A stretch of DNA of 26,285 nt from positions 1 to 26,285 of the forward strand of contig JAEWSD010000151.1 of the NCBI GenBank assembly GCA_023398615.1, in the 5' to 3' direction. Below, one piece after another: positions 23,245 through 26,285 of the stretch. Position numbers and translations under genes: made by a program. Positions within the stretch are counted from its first letter, which is position 1; each line of letters begins with the position of its first letter. This DNA comes from Bacillota bacterium (GTDB taxonomy: Bacteria; Bacillota; Clostridia; Lachnospirales; Lachnospiraceae). The notes below the pieces were generated by a model, which was not told where the DNA came from, searched no databases, and saw only the letters and a list, made by a program, of their open reading frames with translations.

Positions 23245-24777
23245 CTATTCCGGCAGCAGGCCCTCCTCCGTATAATTGTTCCTGCCGTTCCAAAGTATCC
23301 ATTCCTCATATCCGGAATCGTATACGCCCTTTATCTGTTCCTGGATTTCCTTTTTCCCATAGGATTTATGCTTTGGCAGCCAGGAAGCCGTAAAGTCCTG
23401 AAGCCACGGTCTTACCACCGCCTTATCGCCTTCCGCCGTTTGGTTGTCTTCCTCTGTTTTATCGCCTTCCGTCATCTTATCGTCTTCCTCTGTTTTGTCG
23501 CCTTCCCCTGCTTCCTTCAGTACTTCCTTCGATTTATTCAACACTCTGTTTACGACATTATACGGTTCCAGATCGGGGTACTCTATGCCGTATACCCCAT
23601 TCCGGTAATGTGAAGGGTAAATCATCGGGCAGATATAGTCCAAATACTTGCTCATCTCCGTATAGCTTTGTCCCACAATTGCCGAATCCACTTCGTTATC
23701 AATTATCGTACCGTATACGTCGGCAGATACAAATACACTCAGAGGCTTTAATTTTTCACATGCATATTTTGTGAATTCCGTAATTACATCGGTCTTACTT
23801 TTCTTCTTCGCTTCCTTGCCTAAATCGGCATTCTTCATCTTAGAGTCGGTAGAGAATCTTATATAATCAAACTGTATCTCATCAAATCCCAGCTCCGCGG
23901 CTTCCCCGGCAATCGATATCAGATAATCCCATACCTCTTTTTTATAAGGATTTACCCAGCTTAACCCATCGGCATCCCGGAAAACACTTCCGTCCGCTTT
24001 CCGAACAGCCAATTCCGGCCTGCCTTCCGCCAGAATAGGGTCCTTAAACGCCACTATCCTTGCTATCAGATAGATATTCTTAGATTTCAAATTGGAAATA
24101 AGTTCATCTATATCACGGATATAATTTACTCCCGCACCGACTTCCTGAACAAGCGGCAGGTCCATCTTATAAGTAATCTCGCCGCTGTCATTCTTAATAT
24201 CAATTACCATTGCATTCAGCTCTGTGGATTCTACCATGTCTATCAGTTCCTGCATGGAATCCTTCGTTCCCGCCATTGGGCCTGTAACATAGATTCCCTT
24301 CACCTTGACAGGTACCCTGGTGTCTTCCTCAGCCGTATTTTTCTCACCGGTATCTTCCCCGGCTGTATTTTCTTCAGCGGTATCCTCCTCAGAGGTACCC
24401 CTTCCTGCCTGTCCATTTCCATCCTGAGCAATATTTTCTCCGCTTTCTCCCTGGTCCTTCGTTTCAGCTCCGGTCTGTGCTGCTTTACTGTCCGTTACGC
24501 TCCCGGTTGGCTGCCCTTCCTTATAAAACGCATTATCTACTGATTTATCAGATATTTTTCTATCATCCTCCGGATACTTCTGTTTTGCGCCTATCAGACT
24601 GAAAGCTCCGATAACCAGTCCCATAACCGCCAGTAAAGCAATCATAATACATGCCGCTCTCCTGTTTCTCCTTCTTTTCCTAAAATCTATTCCTATGCTT
24701 CTGCCTTTGTTTTTTCTTCTATGCATTTCCGGCTCCTGTCCTGATCTCGTTTCTATGCGGCTTCCTGTTTCGTCCAT
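23245..24777 (-). CDS. Membrane-anchored DUF4015-type putative glycoside hydrolase
   Basis: A 510-residue protein with an Arg/Lys-rich cytosolic tail, one membrane helix (about 42-63) and a long acidic linker. After that comes a TIM-barrel-like domain of the DUF4015 putative glycoside hydrolase family. The domain runs from about 158, with KGIYVTGPMAG, AMVIDIKNDSG, LIARIVAFKD, GFDEIQFDYIRF and DYICPMIYPSHY. The Asp/Glu of the EIQFDYIRF strand are the best catalytic candidates. It faces the cell surface; the substrate is unknown. A second acidic repeat (about 424-453) interrupts the domain before PWLQDFTASWLP. ATG 24777 lies just after a good promoter; the ATG at 24843 lies upstream of that promoter and is unlikely. 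Confidence 0.85.
   Translation of the reverse strand: MDETGSRIETRSGQEPEMHRRKNKGRSIGIDFRKRRRNRRAACIMIALLAVMGLVIGAFSLIGAKQKYPEDDRKISDKSVDNAFYKEGQPTGSVTDSKAAQTGAETKDQGESGENIAQDGNGQAGRGTSEEDTAEENTAGEDTGEKNTAEEDTRVPVKVKGIYVTGPMAGTKDSMQELIDMVESTELNAMVIDIKNDSGEITYKMDLPLVQEVGAGVNYIRDIDELISNLKSKNIYLIARIVAFKDPILAEGRPELAVRKADGSVFRDADGLSWVNPYKKEVWDYLISIAGEAAELGFDEIQFDYIRFSTDSKMKNADLGKEAKKKSKTDVITEFTKYACEKLKPLSVFVSADVYGTIIDNEVDSAIVGQSYTEMSKYLDYICPMIYPSHYRNGVYGIEYPDLEPYNVVNRVLNKSKEVLKEAGEGDKTEEDDKMTEGDKTEEDNQTAEGDKAVVRPWLQDFTASWLPKHKSYGKKEIQEQIKGVYDSGYEEWILWNGRNNYTEEGLLPE
23422..23508 (-). repeat. Acidic repeat inside the hydrolase domain
   Basis: Near-tandem units coding for variants of EGDKTEED are repeated about three to four times within the hydrolase gene. 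They form a Glu/Asp/Lys/Thr-rich low-complexity loop, likely to vary in copy number between strains. Confidence 0.65.
24319..24399 (-). repeat. Acidic linker repeat
   Basis: Near-tandem 15-24-bp units encode EEDTAEENTAGEDTGEKNT-like sequence in the extracytoplasmic stalk between the membrane helix and the catalytic domain. Confidence 0.65.
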
Positions 24778-24799
24778 GTAATTTTTACCCAACAATATT

Positions 24800-24805
24800 A
24801 TTATA
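24800..24805 (-). promoter_or_regulatory. Extended -10 promoter of the hydrolase gene
   Basis: TGGTATAAT on the minus strand is a perfect extended -10 element, lying 22 bp before the ATG at 24777. The -35 region at 17 bp is GGTACA, poor but tolerable with an extended -10. The short leader supports ATG 24777 as the start. Confidence 0.55.
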
Positions 24806-24924
24806 CCATGATTAATCCTGTTTGTACCAGTGAATTCTGCCATAAATTCGGTGCCGCCCGGAACAGACGGCAGGTCATTTATTAGCTATAAAAAACCTTT
24901 AATTGATTTATGTTAACAAGAAAG

Positions 24925-24954
24925 TTGACATATTGGCAATATTTGTTATATAAT
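24925..24954 (+). promoter_or_regulatory. Promoter of the XRE-type regulator gene
   Basis: A consensus TTGACA (24925-24930) and a consensus TATAAT (24949-24954) are spaced 18 bp, 83 bp before the ATG. The spacer contains a perfect palindrome, listed separately. Confidence 0.75.
24930..24942. promoter_or_regulatory. Operator-like palindrome in the XRE promoter
   Basis: ATATTG-G-CAATAT is a perfect 13-bp palindrome lying between the -35 and -10 boxes, where a bound repressor would block RNA polymerase. A looser dyad AATATCGGTATT follows at 24952-24963. Autoregulation by the encoded XRE protein is the simplest reading. Confidence 0.5.
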
Positions 24955-25037
24955 ATCGGTATTGATTATTTATAAGACTTTAACTTGGCAAAAAAATTCA
25001 CCGTTTCAAAAAAGCTTACTGCATAGGGGGATAATAC

Positions 25038-25385
25038 ATGGATTTTAACGTTCGGTTAAAGCATTTACGGCAAAAATATAAGCTTACTCAAGGCGAATTG
25101 GCAGAGATGTTAGGATTAAAATCGACTGCTATTTCTAACTATGAGTCAAAGAGAAATGAACCATCCTTCGATAAATTAATTGCCTTATCTGAATATTTTG
25201 ATGTTTCCTGCGATTATTTATTAGGAGTTTCAGATGCCTATCTGCCAATCGGCGGTGAAGTACTGGACAAGGAAATCTTTGATTTTTTCCAGTTGTACCA
25301 GCGTTTAGATAAAGAAAGTTCTCTGGAAGTGAAGAATTATGTGAAATACCTGCTGTACAAGCAGGATAAATTATCGAACAAATAA
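25038..25385 (+). CDS. XRE-family helix-turn-helix regulator
   Basis: A 115-residue protein with a classical Cro/C1-type domain at 5-63: LTQGELAEMLGLKSTAISNY is the helix-turn-helix, followed by KRNEPSFDKLIALSEYFDVS and the family end motif CDYLLG. The remaining 50 residues form an acidic helical tail that probably dimerises. AGGGGG lies 7 bases before the ATG. It stands alone on the plus strand, convergent with the SEC-C gene. There is no sign of a surrounding phage or toxin partner. Targets are unknown beyond likely autoregulation. Confidence 0.92.
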   Translation: MDFNVRLKHLRQKYKLTQGELAEMLGLKSTAISNYESKRNEPSFDKLIALSEYFDVSCDYLLGVSDAYLPIGGEVLDKEIFDFFQLYQRLDKESSLEVKNYVKYLLYKQDKLSNK

Positions 25386-25417
25386 ATATTATGAGAGCCT
25401 GCGGCTTATTGCAACTG

Positions 25418-25438
25418 TTTCCTGTCACTAACAGGAAA
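25418..25438. terminator. Hairpin between convergent XRE and SEC-C genes
   Basis: TTTCCTGT (25418-25425) and ACAGGAAA (25431-25438) form a perfect 8-bp stem with a five-base loop, midway between two convergent stop codons. No T-run follows on either strand, so it would be a weak bidirectional terminator at best. Confidence 0.4.
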
Positions 25439-25475
25439 GTTACTAACTATATAAGCGCAAGCTCTATTATTCAGG

Positions 25476-25982
25476 TTACAGATTTACTCCGCAGCACCTT
25501 TTATATTTCTTACCGCTGCCGCACGGACAGGGATCATTCCTTCCTACTTTTTTATCTTTTACGATTGTATTGGATTTTTTTTGTTCCATATACAGTTCTT
25601 TTCTTCTTTCTTCGGTCAGCAGGTTGTTCCACTCAGGTAAACCATATAACCAGTCTGCTTTTGCAGCCACCATATTATAGTATAATTTTTCTTTATCAAA
25701 CCCTAAGTTTACCTTCGTGTCGGCATCCATCTCTTCAATCGGATTCACTGTCTTCAAGCTGTCGTTAATGCCATCAAGAAAACCTACCATGATCATAATA
25801 TCCGTATCATATTTTTCCGCCAGTTCCGTTACCGTTCCTTCAACTACGGTATCCGGATCGGCCAGAAGCTTTTCATAGATTCCTTTCTCAATATTAAAAT
25901 AATTACCCCAGAACAGCTTTCCTGCCTTTTGATCGGTGTCCTGAGCATAAGCACGCTCTCTCCACTCTTCTAATAAACTCAT
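25476..25982 (-). CDS. SEC-C domain protein of unknown function
   Basis: A 168-residue protein ending in a SEC-C zinc-binding motif, CPCGSGKKYKRCCG (Cys152, Cys154, Cys163, Cys164), like that at the SecA C-terminus. The preceding 140 residues are acidic and helical, with no family I recognise for certain; similar stand-alone SEC-C proteins are common in Firmicutes. ATG 25982 has GAAAGGA at 8-9-base spacing; the in-frame ATG at 25991 is too close to that site, and the one at 26033 lies inside the promoter. The motif suggests zinc-dependent binding to protein or ribosome, unproven. Confidence 0.85.
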   Translation of the reverse strand: MSLLEEWRERAYAQDTDQKAGKLFWGNYFNIEKGIYEKLLADPDTVVEGTVTELAEKYDTDIMIMVGFLDGINDSLKTVNPIEEMDADTKVNLGFDKEKLYYNMVAAKADWLYGLPEWNNLLTEERRKELYMEQKKSNTIVKDKKVGRNDPCPCGSGKKYKRCCGVNL

Positions 25983-26004
25983 TGTATTCATCCTTTCTGA
26001 TTGT

Positions 26005-26033
26005 AGTATAAACAAAACATTTAAAAATATCAA
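26005..26033 (-). promoter_or_regulatory. Promoter of the SEC-C gene
   Basis: On the minus strand TTGATA (26028-26033) and TATACT (26005-26010) are spaced 17 bp, ending 22 bp before the chosen ATG. The -35 box is part of a 9-bp perfect inverted repeat. Confidence 0.65.
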
Positions 26034-26049
26034 AAAATTATTGATATTT
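26025..26049. promoter_or_regulatory. Perfect inverted repeat over the SEC-C -35 box
   Basis: AAATATCAA (26025-26033) and TTGATATTT (26041-26049) are perfect 9-bp arms around a 7-base centre. Overlap with the -35 box makes a repressor operator plausible. AT-richness lowers the surprise. Confidence 0.4.
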
Positions 26050-26087
26050 ATGAATAAAGTTAAGATAACCGTATCATACTATAGTTA

Positions 26088-26110
26088 ATCTAATTCATTT
26101 CAAATTAGAT
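26088..26110. repeat. Inverted repeat in the right-end noncoding region
   Basis: ATCTAATT (26088-26095) and AATTAGAT (26103-26110) are perfect 8-bp arms around a 7-base centre, the same 7-base gap as the repeat at 26025. The rest of 26050-26240 shows no gene; it contains a direct repeat TTGCGCA around 26174 and 26192. Confidence 0.35.
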
Positions 26111-26240
26111 CACACAAAATGCGTAGTCTTTTTCAATAGTTGGATCCCCCCTCCAGCTAAAGGATACACGCTTTGCGCATTGCTAATGGATTGCGCAACC
26201 AACACCAAAGAAAAGTTAAATACTTATCCTCCCCTTTTTT

Positions 26241-26278
26241 AAGTAAAGTCTGCTGCAAAGGCGCAGCAGGCTTTACTT
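26241..26278 (+). terminator. Long hairpin at the right edge
   Basis: AAGTAAAG then CTGCTGC (26241-26256) pairs with GCAGCAG then CTTTACTT (26263-26278), a 16-bp stem whose only imperfection is a T-G step that wobble-pairs in a plus-strand transcript. The sequence after it is CTCCCCC, not a T-run, and the window ends, so its parent gene is out of view. Confidence 0.45.
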
Positions 26279-26285
26279 CTCCCCC

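Noticed and set aside
23147..23302. Longer sigma factor starting at ATG 23302
   Set aside because: The extra 52 residues show no sigma homology and no ribosome binding site, while TTG 23146 has a strong GGAAGGAGG at good spacing.
23422..23508. Possible CRISPR-like repeat array
   Set aside because: The units are imperfect, contiguous without spacers, and in frame within a coding gene, so they are protein-coding tandem repeats.
23089..23613. 174-codon hydrophobic plus-strand frame
   Set aside because: It is opposite the sigma and hydrolase genes; its apparent hydrophobic repeats are the complement of the acidic repeats.
25391..25768. 125-codon plus-strand frame with hydrophobic stretches
   Set aside because: It is antisense to the SEC-C gene, lacks a ribosome binding site, and begins inside the hairpin region between convergent genes.

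Overview
The window looks like chromosomal DNA from a strictly anaerobic Firmicute of class Clostridia, most likely a Lachnospiraceae relative. This rests on the gene families, not on any database search. The evidence is moderate to low GC with AT-rich intergenic regions, strong AGGAGG-type ribosome binding sites, an oxygen and superoxide defence set built on flavodiiron protein, desulfoferrodoxin, rubrerythrin and rubredoxin, and a FabK-type fatty acid synthesis operon in streptococcal/clostridial gene order. No phage, insertion sequence, CRISPR array, tRNA or rRNA was seen.

Layout. (1) 1-4405: a sugar-utilisation unit on the minus strand, with a LacI-family repressor gene followed by a very large GH94/149/161-like glycoside phosphorylase that runs off the left edge. 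Two near-identical 14-bp palindromes upstream of the repressor are good operator candidates. (2) 4406-10216: a redox and stress neighbourhood with flavodiiron protein (minus), glutaredoxin-like protein and thioredoxin (plus), then, all on the minus strand, a CRP/FNR-type regulator, desulfoferrodoxin, rubrerythrin, a 51-residue rubredoxin, D-lactate dehydrogenase and methylglyoxal synthase. Together they reduce O2, superoxide and peroxide, handle thiols, and dispose of excess triose phosphate and pyruvate. (3) 10642-13787: citrate synthase and a Csp-like subtilisin protease on the plus strand. (4) 13856-22083: a ten-gene minus-strand operon acpP-fabK-fabD-fabG-fabF-accB-fabZ-accC-accD-accA for malonyl-CoA formation and type II fatty acid elongation. 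Compared with the streptococcal cluster it lacks fabT and fabH at its 5' end. (5) 22129-24805: directly upstream of that operon, a sigma-70-family (ECF-like) factor overlapping a single-pass membrane protein of unknown family, and before them a membrane-anchored DUF4015-type putative glycoside hydrolase. (6) 24925-26285: an XRE-type regulator with a palindrome inside its own promoter, a SEC-C protein, and a noncoding right end rich in inverted repeats.

No obviously new multi-gene system was found. The points most worth a second look are the large glycoside phosphorylase with its operator pair, a rubredoxin whose first iron knuckle reads C-P-C instead of C-x-x-C, a lactate dehydrogenase with a four-cysteine tail, a sigma factor/membrane protein pair abutting the fatty acid operon, and a CRP-like dyad upstream of trxA next to a CRP-family gene that keeps the classical recognition residues.
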